This document shows positions 48,351-60,098 of a DNA stretch of 64,000 bases, piece after piece. A program made the position numbers and the translations under genes. The stretch's first letter is position 1. Each line of letters opens with the position of its first letter. The stretch comes from Morchella semilibera (Eukaryota > Ascomycota > Pezizomycetes > Pezizales > Morchellaceae): the NCBI GenBank assembly GCA_009192285.1, contig WBVU01000003.1, positions 4,929,973 through 4,993,972 on the forward strand, read 5' to 3'. The notes under the pieces are model-generated. The model made no database searches, was not told the DNA's origin, and worked only from the letters and a program-made list of their open reading frames with translations.

Positions 48351-50126
48351 ATTATTAGTAGTTAAATGTAATTACATGGAGAATATTATGAGAGGTTAAG
48401 ATTAGAGATTTGTAAATTAGTCGACATTGACTACGTCTCTACGTATGTTCCTATGTAGAGGAACTACATAATCATCGAAAAAGTAGAGTTAAAACGCAAT
48501 ATATCTTAAAGAGTATCAAATACAGTATGAAGAAATGGTGTGAAATCACTACCATAGGGTTATGGTTAGTGACGAATATCGGATTAAACCGGTATTAGAG
48601 GAAAAGTAAAGTACCAATACCGTATTTTTATATGGTGCGGTAAAGGTGTCAAGACCAATTTTTTCCAACGGTGGTAAATTATTCTATACTTTAAAATGGC
48701 TAAAAGGGGCTATATAATGCTAGCTATAGCATATATAAATATTGTCCACCGTTAGGGAATTTCACACTAGTGGCAGGCTACCCCACCACCAGTGGTAGGT
48801 ATTTCACCACCAGTGGGAAACTCTCACAAGTGTTGCATCAATGATTAATATATGTAGTATAGTCCAGCATAGAGACTGAAATTCAGTGCTTATACCACCA
48901 GTGGTAAGATAATTTACTACCGTTGGTAAAATTGGTTTTCACTCCGTATTAACGGGAACGTAGTGACCCCCCTCGTTTTAGTCGTGAAAGCCTAAAAGCA
49001 GTTGAGTGGCGAAACCCATACAAATCTACCTAGCAACGGGTTCTCTACTAAAATATTTTATTACACCTTAACTACTTCTTTTTACTAATTGAAAAATGTG
49101 CTCCCAAGGGTCATATCCATCGTTATAATTAATTAATTGTGTTGTGGCTACACTTGGAAACTGTTGGCAGGGAGTTTATCTAATCTAATCTTGATTGCAC
49201 ATAGGTGCATACAAGTTGACTGTAAATACTAATACCTACATATAGCTTCCTAGTGTTTTTAAGGAGGACTAAAATTGATATATAGATCTAACATAAATTA
49301 AATCATGAGGGGAAGCAGTATATATAATTGCTGATTTGAGAGAATTGTGTTGGATCACAAAAGATCACTCGGCTATTGATAGTATCGAATCGCGGTTCTG
49401 ATCGATCGACTGGCTGATAACTCATATATGTATGCGACCCATAGGTTATAACAAGATTCTACCCCTTCGCCCTTAATAGGGTAAGTTCTTGATGGTGGTT
49501 CTCATCTAACACTATATGAAGAAATGGGATACTGGTAACGAATCAGTCCAGCAGGGGGGGGACCCTCTCAGGCCTTCTCAGCTTGGCCTTAACTCGCTAT
49601 ACGTGGCCTATAATGTTGTAATGCAGCTCCTTGGTTTGAGGAGCTTTGAGAGTACTTTAAGGTGTATCGTTTGCCTATCAAATAGCATACAATCGTAGCT
49701 CTATGCCTAGTCGGGTTTGGAAACAACCCTTTATTATGGCTGTGTAGGTATTGAAATGTGTAAACTACTATCAAACTACTAATAAGGATTTAGCTGGGGG
49801 ACGGATTATTGGAATTGTAGGGGTGTGAAAACTATACTGCATTATATGGCCTATCAACTTCACTAGTAGGCTGGTGTTTTATCGTACTCAGGAAACTGGT
49901 ATCTCAGGGTTAGGCGGTTATATACACATGTTGGATCTTAAAAAGCAGCATAGGAAACACCAAACCCATCTAATATTAAGATACTCGCAAACACCGATAA
50001 ACCCTATATAAGATACGAAAGGCAACAAAAAAAAAGTTAAAAGCGGAAATGAAATGGAACCAATCACCTTTACATTAATAAGGAATGCACTCCTATTCAT
50101 ATGCATGCATAAGTCTAAACAACACC
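48351..50126. other. Intergenic region dominated by a composite repeat
   Basis: A composite element spans 48523-48986. Beyond it the sequence is AT-rich with no supported gene up to the GPI2 stop at 50127. Confidence 0.5.
48523..48986. mobile_element. Composite of nested inverted-repeat elements, 464 bp
   Basis: The outer element starts after TA as CAGTATGAAGAAATGGTGTG then AAATCACTACCATAGG, the same text as 58038-58208. Its right end, CGTAGTGACCCCCCTCG, matches that element's other end but the last bases have drifted. Between them lie about 290 extra bases (about 48634-48945) bounded by ACCAATTTT..CCAACGGTRGTAAATTAT in inverted orientation. This insert is the sequence also found at 4966-5192. 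Confidence 0.75.
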
Positions 50127-51516
50127 CTACTCCCATTGCCGTCTAATAACCGGTCTCGCGGGATCCCATGGTCCATGAATTTCGCTAAGACACACAGCAA
50201 GTTAGCACACAACATTTCGTACGGAGTAAAGTAGTAAAGCCATACTTCTTGTACTTCTGCAGCCCAATCAGCCACCATCCACAGCCACCCATACCACCGA
50301 TAACTCCACACACCCAGACGACTGCCCATCCCCACCCTACAACAGCACCGAGCCCTCCTGCCGCACCCAGCACAAGCACGACTGTCAATAGCACATGGAG
50401 ATTCCAACTTACGTGCTTCAGGTACCGTCTGAATACGGGGAACAGTCCAAACACCTGTATGCTGAACAATATCAACGAAAACACGTGCGTGGTGTCTGGT
50501 AGGCGCGAAGCAAGCACAACGGAGCTCGTGATGGCAGCATTGGTAGGTAATGAGGCGGGAAATTTGACTTCAACGCCGGATCCGTAGTCGAAGCCAAGAC
50601 AGTTTGCGAGGAAGAGCCATGTCGCGATAGCCCAGATACTGTCGACGCTAATAGTGGTTGTTAAACTGCGGAGTATGGGAGAGAGTCCGAGTAAAGTAAC
50701 TGCTCTGGTTAGTACCTAGAATATAGAGTCATGTGGGACCTTACAGTATATCAAAGCGGCCGATTTTGCGGTCGTTAGCCGCCGGGCCCGCTGCGCATGC
50801 TTCATATGCGCTTTATCGATCTCAGGGCTAACTTCTGGAGGTACCTTCTTGATCGGGGATCCGCTCTCGCCGTTGGTACTCGCCGGGTACGGCGGGAAAT
50901 AGCTCCCCGCCGCGCCCACTGCACCATTGCCCGACGGCGTGCGCGAGTGGAGCCCCCCAGCTGTGCCCCCAACCAGATTCCCGGATGGTGTTCTAGAATG
51001 CGGCGCCGTGCTCAACCCAGTCAACTGGCGTATATCTGCCGCGGCCTCCCTCTTCTCATAGCCCATATCCCAGATTGCCCATCCTGCAACCGTCAACGCC
51101 GAGGACGCAACCGCTACTGCAACAGGAGACACCCGCTCTGCTGATATGGCAATGAAGGACGTAACGAAGATAACGACGGAAGAGAGGTGCTGTACGATCA
51201 CTGTGGAGTCGGCGACGAGAGAGTAGAAATCGTAGGGATGGACATTGATGTTTCGCTGCAGCTGGGAGAGAAACGTAGGGTCCACCCAATTATCAGGGTA
51301 GTCTTGCTTAACCCAGAGGAGCTTGCGCCAGGGCTTACGCTTGCGGGAGGTACTCCTACGCGGGTTTGGGGAGGGATGGCGAGTAGATTGGCTGCTGGGC
51401 TGGGCCGGGGGCCAGGTTTGGGGGGGTGGAGCAGTGAGGAGAGGCGGTGGGGAGGGACGATGCACAGTCGTCGGGGAGGGCATGTGGAGTTGCGGTGGAG
51501 GGGGTGGTAGTGGCAT
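50127..51516 (-). CDS. GPI2: GPI-GlcNAc transferase complex subunit Gpi2/PIG-C, 3 exons
   Basis: Subunit of the ER-membrane enzyme that starts GPI-anchor synthesis by adding GlcNAc to phosphatidylinositol. Exons (minus) 51516-50745, 50702-50246 and 50184-50127 give 428 residues. Residues 1-60 are a Pro-rich extension. Then come family segments WRKLLWVKQDYPDNWVDPTF, LVADSTVIVQHLSSVVIFV, YSVTLLGLSPILRSL, DSIWAIATWLFLANCLGFD, SRLPDTTHVFSLILFS and the diagnostic end LQKYKNEIHGPWDPARPVI. About seven or eight hydrophobic helices. Intron 1 is short (about 42 nt): only the acceptor ACCAGAG at 50703 keeps the family frame, so that junction is the least certain. A low-complexity loop with a repeated HSRTPSGN lies near residues 170-190. 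Confidence 0.92.
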
Positions 51517-52050
51517 TATGGGCTATTAGGGGTTGAGGATTTCGAAATCAGACTGACGTTGAAATTTACATGACAGATGACGTCGCAACGGAGTCGCCTG
51601 CTTAGCTGCTTAGGGGTTAAGGGGCTCAATAGACCCTTGCTGGAATGGGCCAATGGTTGGCGAAAGTCACGCCCAGAGGTTTTAAGATGTATGTATGTGT
51701 AAAACGCTCTTCCAAGCTCCCACGTTTGGCATGAATAGTTGCGCATCAAGGGTTAAATTCATAACAGCAATTTGCTACTAACCAAGCGTTAAGAGCTCAA
51801 CTTATATAATAACGCACAGTCCTGATGAGTGGCATATCAAACTCCAAAGCAATTAACACCAAAGAAGAAAAGAAAAAAGAAAAGAGAAAGAAAAAGCCAC
51901 TAGATCTAGCGTACGCACACAGAATAATAGTGACGAAAAATCAAGAACAAGCATTTATATTTTTTTGTATATTTTTTTGCCCCTTCGAAATTCCCTTCAC
52001 CAGGAAGACCTATTTCTTTTTCTTTACGTAAATAAACAGAGCCAGCCAAT
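51517..52050. other. Intergenic region
   Basis: Promoter side of GPI2 and 3' side of TAL1, both transcribed leftwards. A-rich near 51840-51900. Nothing else seen. Confidence 0.5.
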
Positions 52051-53394
52051 TTACGATGAAGCGTTGATCTTCTCAGCGAGGATTTTCCTCAAGGTGACGG
52101 CATCGGCTACATAATCAGTTAGCATTCGCAGTCCTAGCATAGTTACGGCTGGAAGAATCCTCTACTCACCGGCAAAGGCCCTGATGCCGTGGCTCAACTT
52201 CTCAGTGGCCATCTGGTCCTCGTTCAAGAAGAACCTGAACTCGGGCTCATTGTCGATGTAAGACTCCTTCTTGATGTCAAGGTTGATGGCATCCTCTGCT
52301 GAGAGCTTCTTGGGCACGGCGGCCTGGCTATTGTAGAGCTCCTCGAGAAGGTTGGGGGAAATGGTGAGGTAGTCGCATCCGGAGAGCTCAGTGATCTCAC
52401 CAGTGTTACGGAAAGAGGCACCCATGACTGATTCACCGAGTAAGTAACCGGAGACAATTATATCAGTGTACAAGAATAACACTAACCGATGGTCTTGTAG
52501 CCGTGCTTCTTGTAATAGTTGAAGATGCTCTGGACGGACTTAACACCAGGATCCTCCTCCGCAGCGTAGGTCTTTCCAGTAGCGGCCTTGTACCAGTCCA
52601 AGATACGCCCAACGAAGGGCGAGATCAGGAAAGCACCGGCCTCAGCAGCAGCAATGGCTTGAACAAGAGAGAACATGAGAGTCAAGTTGCAGTTGATTCC
52701 GTGCTTACTCTGGAGGATCCTCGCGGCCTGGATACCCTCCCAGGTTGAGGCGAGCTTGATCAGGACACGCTCCTTTGGGATACCAACTGACTTGTAGAGG
52801 TCAATGATGTGAAGGGCCTTGTCGATGGAGGCCTCCTTGTCAAACGAAAGGCGAGCATCGACCTCAGTAGAAACCTTTCCGGGAACAATAGCGAGGATCT
52901 CCTTGCCGAACTCAACCAAGAGGCGGTCGAGGGTGGCATCAACCTTCTCATCGAGTGACTCACCCTAGGCTCTGTTAGACGGGATGGAGTTATGACGAGC
53001 TTGTGATTAAGTACCTTGGCCTTCCCGTACTCAATGGCGGCATCGATCAGTTTGGAGTACTCGGGCTTCTTTGCGGCGGCGAGAATGAGAGAAGGATTGG
53101 TAGTGGCCTGTAAAATTCAGGTATTAGGATATGGACAGACTTGAGGGCATATATAGGCCAAAGACTTACATCTTGAGGCTTGTACTTGGCAATACTGGCG
53201 AAGTCACCTTGAGCAATTTGTTAGTATTGGTATTTAAACAGCAGCGTCAATACAATCGGCATACCAGAATCACAAACAACAGTCTAGGGAAAAAATTTAC
53301 GGTTAGCCACCCAAGCCTCAATGCAATAAGGTTTAAAGTCATGGTAGTAACATACAGTGCCGGATGCCTTAAGTTGATCGAGAGCGGAAGTCAT
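52051..53394 (-). CDS. TAL1: Transaldolase, 7 exons
   Basis: Transfers dihydroxyacetone units between sugar phosphates in the non-oxidative pentose phosphate pathway; cytosolic. Exons (minus) 53394-53356, 53283-53265, 53207-53170, 53107-53015, 52964-52487, 52427-52170 and 52106-52051 give 326 residues, the usual length. The Schiff-base lysine is Lys133 in [13 protein letters not shown]. Other signatures: ATTNPSLIL near residue 33, [33 protein letters not shown] and the end LAEKINASS. The second exon is only 19 nt (VVCDS) and the first three exons together encode 32 residues. Each junction rebuilds [20 protein letters not shown] without gaps. Splice donors are canonical except GTTAGT at 52486. 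Confidence 0.96.
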
Positions 53395-55564
53395 TATGTG
53401 TTATGTCCTGAATTTTTAAGGAAATCAGTATAAAATAATGAAGAGGAGCGAAGAAAGCTGGTGAGATGGAGAGTAGAGAGGAGAAGAGAGGGGATGGGCA
53501 ATGCTTTTACGTAGATGTTGTCCCTAGGTTTTGGGTTTGGTCATGGCGGGATAGCGGAATTTACTAGCCCAGGTGGGGGGGAGCTCATGGTGGGGCGGGA
53601 TTACTTTACTTGCAGTGAGGGGTTAACATTCACTCTTTACCAACAGCCTACAGGTTATGCACCTCCACTGCTCTAGAAAGCAAACCCTTCCGGAGAGGAG
53701 AATTAAATTGATCACCATGGACGGACAGGTTTCCTTTCCCTCCCTTCCTCGCCGCCTTCTCGAACAAGTAGCCGCACCCACGTTTCGTCATATGGTTTGC
53801 CTGTGCCTACTCGTGAAAACCTAGGTTTTAAACAAGATATCGTGAACATTTCGACCACAGGCAAGCAAAACAACCTTTCACAACGTGCACCCAACTACGT
53901 AATTCCGTTTTCCTTCGTCCGGCGCCGCCGCCTTCATTTTTTTTTAAAAAAAAAGCCGGTACTCGGGGATATCGATAACGAGTTTTTACTTTTCCGCAAT
54001 TCCTCGGAGGTTTGGCGCCGGAGGTGGGCAGGGAATTTAGCCTGATTTTGGATCTTTGTCAATTCCGCACCAGAGGGGCTCTCGGCATCAATATTACGGA
54101 ATTATATGTCTCACCGAAAATGAGGTCCGGGTAAGTAGGTACATGTAGTTTCGCGCGCGCAGCCAGGCAAGATTGGGGTCCTAGACCAGTCTCTAATAGA
54201 TCAGGCAGAAAGGGACAGCATTATTCTCCTCTTTCTCATGAAATTACAGGTAGGTACATGTAGGTACTTGATTGCTCCAGCGAATGATTCTCCGTGGTTC
54301 CCGCGGTTTTGTGCTCCTAGAGTCACGGTTTCTTTTATTTCATCTCATTGCTCATCTCTCTCGATTGCCAAAGGACCCTTTACTTTTTTCTTTCTCTTTC
54401 TATGGAAGCTATGCCGAAGTGGGGGTACGTGCATTCCGTAAGGCTAGCACCTGTTGGGAAAGCGGGGGGAAGGACGGGACCCTCTATGGACTGCAAATAT
54501 GAGGGCCTGAGGGCATCGTGAAAAATTGACAGGACTAATTCCCTCACCGATTGGAATTATGCCGGGAGGGTTGGGGATGTTGGGCTAGAACAGGCACAAT
54601 TCGAAGGCACCGATTTTCAGCCAGGCATACACGTGCCTGTTTACATGTTGCTAAGACGTTGAGCTTCACTTCTTTTCATACCCAGAAATAGACATGCTCC
54701 AGATTTGGACGTTCGCCTCTTGTGCGCTGCCCAGTAACAAAGAAAGTGAAAAATGGTTCCTAAACGGATAAACGTTCTCCCGAACTACCTACCTCAAGCA
54801 AGACTACAACAACCTTCTGAGTATGCCAACTTCAGAAAATGTAGGCCCAGTTATTCTAGTCCATTATAAAGCATTTACAACTGTCACTGATGTGTAGTTC
54901 AATAGGACAGTCCAGTAACTAGTATGAGGGCAACTATTAGCAGCGTACTCACATTGACATCCTCTAGAGCCGGGCTTGGAAACCTCTGATTAAGAGCCCA
55001 CTGCTGCCTATATTATTCACCCCAAGCATACTTATGGGGAATGGGAATTAGTCGAAAACAGGACACCTCTTGACGTGCCGTACAGATTCATGTACTGATT
55101 GGAATAACGAAAAGTATTCAATGGTTTACACGAGCATTCTTTCAATTGTAGAAATTAGCCGTGAGGAAGTTTCGACTTTTGAGATAATAGCAATATGCAG
55201 ATTTTATCGGCTTATTACACAACCTGCTGCAGGTTTATTTAGCTTAACCGGCCAGTGGCCAGCCAGTGTGTATTGAAGTTAGGGTATACTGAATCAAGTC
55301 AATAGTCGGGAACTCAAAGGGCTCATGTCCCTCCGCCGTTTTCAAGGCCCCCTAGGCTACCCGCTATAAGCCCTGACGGCCCGGAAGGCCCTTTAAGTGG
55401 TTGTGAAACCTTTTAATGGGCGTAACACACTCAGTTTATTCGTGGGCCTAAAAAGCAGTGATAGTAGTCACAGTAGGTTGAAAAGTCATAATAAGGTCCT
55501 CAACGCTCGATTTATTGATAAGGGAACCTGATGAATTATATCATGCAGCACCATCAATCATCAT
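53395..55564. other. Intergenic region, no gene supported
   Basis: TACATGTA sites near 54141 and 54255; otherwise unremarkable. Open frames at 53797-54045, 54272-54502 and 55070-55276 have no familiar content. Confidence 0.5.
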
Positions 55565-56570
55565 TCAAACAGTCTGCGCTCCGTAACCCCTGATGGCTTC
55601 GGCGAATTTCCAGCTCTGGTTCTCCAGAGCTATATCCCTCTTCCATTCAACATGTACCTTCTCTTTCCCTTCACCGCTCAAAGGAACTTGTTCCACACCT
55701 TCTCCAGTGATGATAGCCATCGAGTATTTGTTCAATGACCTAGCATCACGATAGAACAATACCTTCATACACTCCTCAATGGCTTTGACCGCCTCCTCCT
55801 TTGTGATACCTTCAACGGCTCTTTCATCGGGGCAAATGCGGCGAAGAAGGGGAATGGCGAGATGCGCACCGAACCCGGTAGCGAGCGTAGGGGAGGAGAA
55901 GGTCGTACCGAGAAGATCGGCGGATGCAAGGAACCTATCTCACATTTGATTAAATACTCACCACATTTCAGCAACTGCGGGGCAAACTCACGGCTTTCCA
56001 TCGTCCCACCCCGCCACGAGGATTGCGTTCCAGAGGGGATCAAACTTGCAACGACGGTGGTACAATACCCGACTCAGATACCTGTATATGTGGCTCGCGC
56101 GAAGGCTGTGCCCATCGTTCTGGTACTCCTCTCTGATGATCAGCGAGTCTAGGAGCTTCTCGTACAGGTGCTGCATGTCCGACATGTCACCGCCGGCACC
56201 GACGACAGTATGCGTCCCGACCTGCTTCAGACGTTCAACGTCGGTGAAACGTGCGAGAGAACCATATGATGCTGTTAAATGGGATGAATCAGTATTGGGT
56301 ACGGTAGTAACTAGAAGATAGGGCAGAAAATACCGAGATTATCAGCAGCGATTACGACCCCGCCATTGAACTTGAGCGCGATGACACTGGTGCCGGTGAC
56401 AATCGGTTGTTGAGTATGTTGCATCGGATGGGATCCCTGCAGGTAAGAGTGATCGTAGGCACCGTAGACATCGTTTCTGGGCTTAAAAGGTTAGATGTCA
56501 GTTAGGATGTTGCGGCGCAAATGGTGGGGGATAAGCATACTCTACCCCAAACTTCGGGGAGGTGATTCAT
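55565..56570 (-). CDS. PRE4: 20S proteasome subunit beta type-7 (Pre4), 4 exons
   Basis: Outer member of the beta-ring of the 20S core, structural rather than catalytic. Exons (minus) 56570-56541, 56481-56334, 56271-55992 and 55934-55565 give 275 residues. A propeptide of 38 residues ([10 protein letters not shown]...TQQPIV) precedes the mature start at Thr39 ([19 protein letters not shown]). The pattern [20 protein letters not shown] and the lack of a Lys33-equivalent fit beta7. Further family text: [50 protein letters not shown] and [20 protein letters not shown]. Introns are 57-62 nt with GTATGC, GTATTT and GTGAGT donors. Confidence 0.95.
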
Positions 56571-57263
56571 TACAGGTGTTGTGGGGGATGGAGATTAGCA
56601 CCAGGATAGATATAACTCAAAGAGGGTAGGAGCTTGATGATGATGTTGAACTATGATGATGGATGGATGGATGGTGGATGGCGTGGCCCAGGGTAGTCTG
56701 TGGTGGTTAAGGTCAAGCAACTTGAAGCTCGTGGGACCTTTCTGCTTTGGGCTTGGCATTAAATAAACCCTAACCCATATTGCGAGTTAACTAAAATAAG
56801 AGTGATGGGTTATGATCGGTAAAGTTTACTACAACGAGCCTCATGATACTCGGACGACAGATTAAACCATGTACCTTAGGTGGGTTCAATTTCTTAGGTA
56901 AAATGAAATTGAGGGTAAACGGAGCGAACAAAAAAGACGGTGCGGAAGTCCCAGATACTAGGCAAAATTTTTCATAAATAAGCACTTAAATGGCTTACAG
57001 TATGAAACTCTTGTATCTACCACACACAATCCGAGCATCAAGTAAACAGATCATATCATGTGTTCACTACATGTAAGCAAGTCCCCAGAAACGGCCCGCG
57101 CCGACAATACTTAACGAAACGCAACGCAAAGATCACCAAATTCATTATAGAGGTGATGCAAGCTTAATAAGTAGTATCTAAGCAGGATACAAGTTGCTTC
57201 CATCTTTTTGTAGTTTTCTCTATAATGTGTTATGGTTGCGATTCACCATTTCTCAGGACTTAA

Positions 57264-57380
57264 TAGACTTTGCGCAAATGGAGCCAGCTCCGTTTTTGGT
57301 AACTCGATTGGTGCCGATCCCAAAGCCTGCCAACCAAATAATGGAAATATAGAGCTGGCTCTATCTGCGCGAAGTCTCTA
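57264..57380. mobile_element. Fold-back MITE, GACTTTGCGCAAA family, 117 bp
   Basis: The left arm TAGACTTTGCGCAAATGGAG then CCAGCTCC pairs with the right arm GAGCTGGCTCTATCTGCGCG then AAGTCTCTA. The core GATTGGTGCCGATCCCAAAG is shared with 39029-39140. No coding capacity. Confidence 0.85.
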
Positions 57381-57709
57381 ATAACATAGTAATATTAACT
57401 GCGATTGTATACTCGCGCGTTAACTAAGTCGTCGGATATCGTTGCAACCAAACGCTTATCAAAATTCCGACTTTCTAATTAACGACTGAGTATATCTACA
57501 TGTATATATGTATACCTACATGTACTATCCTATAAGCCTTTGAAGCTTCAGAGCTTCAGCCTGGAGGTTCTAATTTACCAATTCTTAGAAAGCACGCCTA
57601 GAAAACACATATAGGAGCTATCAGAAACGACTATGTATTGGCTCCCCGGTCCTGACACCTCCGGTCCTCTTCAACGCCCATAATGTACATCCATCAACAT
57701 ATACATGTA

Positions 57710-57808
57710 CAGTACCAAAAAAGGGATGTAATAGATACCATAGCAATACCGGAGTGTCATGGTATTCTGACAGATAAGGTACTAGATACACCCGCTCTTT
57801 TGGTACTG
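57710..57808. mobile_element. Tc1/mariner-type MITE, CAGTACC family, 99 bp
   Basis: TA-flanked (57708-57709 and 57809-57810). The left end CAGTACCAAAAAAGGGATGT and the inverted right end CAGTACCAAAAGAGCGGGTG match over about 30 bp. The interior holds ACCATAGCAATACCGG and TGTCATGGTATTC. Confidence 0.85.
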
Positions 57809-58037
57809 TAGTGATTAGTCCTGTTAGCTTCACAGTTTAGCAAACCCTCCACCTCGTTATTTTGCTACAATAGTATCAACTCGCGGCACCTATTTATAAA
57901 TAAAAAATTACATATATGTACATAAGGGCTAAGCCTATATGTTGATTTTATCTCACCATAAGTGTTTGTATCAAAGTGCATATACCGCATAACAATAGAC
58001 CATACCTCTCAAAAAGAAGATATACTTAAAGTACATA

Positions 58038-58208
58038 CAGTATAAAAAAATGGGGTGAAATCACTACCATAGGACTACGGAATTTAGTGACGAATACCAA
58101 ATTAAACCGGCATTAGAGGAAGTGCACTGTACAAATACCGTATTCTTACCGCATTGCTAGCGTATCAACGGGAATACCGTAGTGATCCCACCCCTCTTTT
58201 TGGTACTG
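58038..58208. mobile_element. Tc1/mariner-type MITE, CAGTACC family, 171 bp
   Basis: TA-flanked (58036-58037 and 58209-58210). The left end CAGTATAAAAAAATGGGGTG and the inverted right end CAGTACCAAAAAGAGGGGTG both run on to RRATCACTACC, giving arms of about 32 bp. It is the intact short form of the outer element at 48523-48986; similarity extends about 30 bp further left into the flank. Confidence 0.88.
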
Positions 58209-59211
58209 TACATTATGTTACCTACATGTATCACTTACTCGTTAATTGTCGGAAATTTTAGTAAGTACAAGTATGTATTTTGTTGCAACAATTTCCGACC
58301 ATTTAATTAACGCAGAAAAAAATATGCGAAAAGCCCTCACATGTAGTTGAGGAATTTTACAAACCTTGCGCACTCATGATCATGGCTATATTAGCTGGGC
58401 TGAACACTTAAGACATACATACATGTATACTTTATATGTTAAACACATTCAATGGTGTACATGTACGTATCAGATCTTCGCCAAGGACTAGAAAATAGTA
58501 TGTACATACATGTATACATGTAGTTAGCTTCCAAGAAACCCAACCCTGTGTGCATGCAGCTACTGCTGCTACCCTATATGTGAGCTAAACCACCTCATTC
58601 CCCCAAAGTCTCACCGTGAGCAAATATTTGCGCAAGTTATTTTCACCGGGTCACAAGTCTAGGTTCATTACATGTAGTGGCAACTCCTTTGGGGCATGTG
58701 GCTCTTTGCCCCTCGGCAGACCTAACACTCGCACTGGAAGTCTGGAACTCTGCCCGCCGTGAAACTGCCAGTTGTGGCTCCTCGTTTACCTATTCTAGCA
58801 AGTTTGTTCCTCTGGATTGTTAATTTAGTGACCATCACAGCGCCGTCATGGAGCTGACACTGTTATTAAATTATTTATTGTGTGCAGCGTGGAGATAACA
58901 TGGTGTGATTACTGAGGACCATAGGTGGGCGCCTCGCTGGTCACATATCCCTAAGCTTGTGACAATCAAAACGGCCGGAATTTGAAAGTGTTATGCACAA
59001 AACTCTCTCATCAGAATTTAGCTCAGTGAGGTATTCGATTCGGTATGCACTCAGTAGATGCCAAAGCCCCGATGTAGTCTCCTCAGGATAAAGACTATAA
59101 ATACTTTAGATTCCCAGCTCTTGCTAAGTTCAGTTCATTTCTCGGAGCATTATTATCTCCTGATCAGGGCCCGTATACTTTAACTTACTTACTCCTTAAC
59201 ATTTGACCACA

Positions 59212-60098
59212 ATGGACCACAGCACCATGAGTACACACGCCATGAGCTCGACATCGACCTCAACACAGACATCCACAGTAGCAGCCTGCAAGATATCTGT
59301 ATGAAACCCTACCCTCGGGCCTCCCGCTGTTTGCTATACTCGAAATTAACAAAGATCTCTATAGATGATGTGGAACTGGTACACCATTGACTCATGTTTC
59401 ATTTCTCGTTCGTGGCGCATTAAGACTCCCGCTATGTTTGTTGGCTCTTGCATTGGTGTGAGTGCATAAAATAGCTTGATAAAGACATTCAAATCTAAAT
59501 ATTGCTAACTTATGTCTACTACCCTAGGTCTTCCTCCTTGTACTAATCCTAGAATTTCTACGCCGCGCTCAGCGTGAATATGACCGCTACCTTGTCCGCT
59601 CAGGAACCACTAAGGCTTTGAGTATGCCATTAGAAGGAGCGTTGGGCCGTGTCACGCCACTAAATTATAAACCGACAATATTCCAAAGGGCAGTTAGAGC
59701 GGGGATTTATATGCTCCAGTTTGGTCTTGCGTGAGCCGTAACCTTACTCTGCCCTTAACACTTCTTTACTGACTGGGCATGTTTAGTTACTTTGTATTTT
59801 TTCACCAATTCTAATTGATGTAATATTACCATTACTGTAATGTGGAGCTAACAAATGCGCCATAGATAATGTTATTGGCGATGTACTACAATGGTTCTCA
59901 TTCCAAAGACCCCAAATGTAAATTCATAGCTAACAATGATCATATGAAGGCTACTTTATTATTTGCATACTACTTGGAGCATTCGCTGGTTACTTTTTGT
60001 TTGGGTATGATAATATCACTATCAGGTCTGCAATACTCTCTCCAAGATCAGATCACAAATATTATATGGCTAATCTCTATCAAAACTGCAACCTATAG
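59212..60098 (+). CDS. Ctr-family copper transporter, 6 exons including a 7-nt microexon
   Basis: Moves Cu(I) across the plasma or vacuolar membrane as a trimer. Exons 59212-59298, 59365-59457, 59528-59730, 59787-59793, 59866-59893 and 59950-60098 give 188 residues. The N-terminus is Met/His/Ser-rich (MDHSTMSTHAM). CKISMMWNWYTIDSCFIS leads into helix 1 (TPAMFVGSCIGVFLLVLILEFLRR). Helix 2 holds the MxxxM motif (MLLAM) and helix 3 a GxxxG motif (GAFAG). The joined text LQFGLAYFIMLLAMYYNGYF continuing into IICILLGAFAGYFLFGYD only appears if exon 4 is the 7-nt T-TAC-TTT and the 56-nt intron at 59894-59949 (donor GTTCTC, acceptor AAG) is removed. Without these the reading frame breaks before helix 3. 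The C-terminal 25 residues are unfamiliar. Confidence 0.88.

Larger units (their letters stand above)
56571..59211. other. Repeat-rich gap with three MITEs
   Basis: Elements at 57264-57380, 57710-57808 and 58038-58208, plus the densest group of TACATGTA octamers in the window (57.49-58.68 kb, at least nine). No gene supported. Confidence 0.55.
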
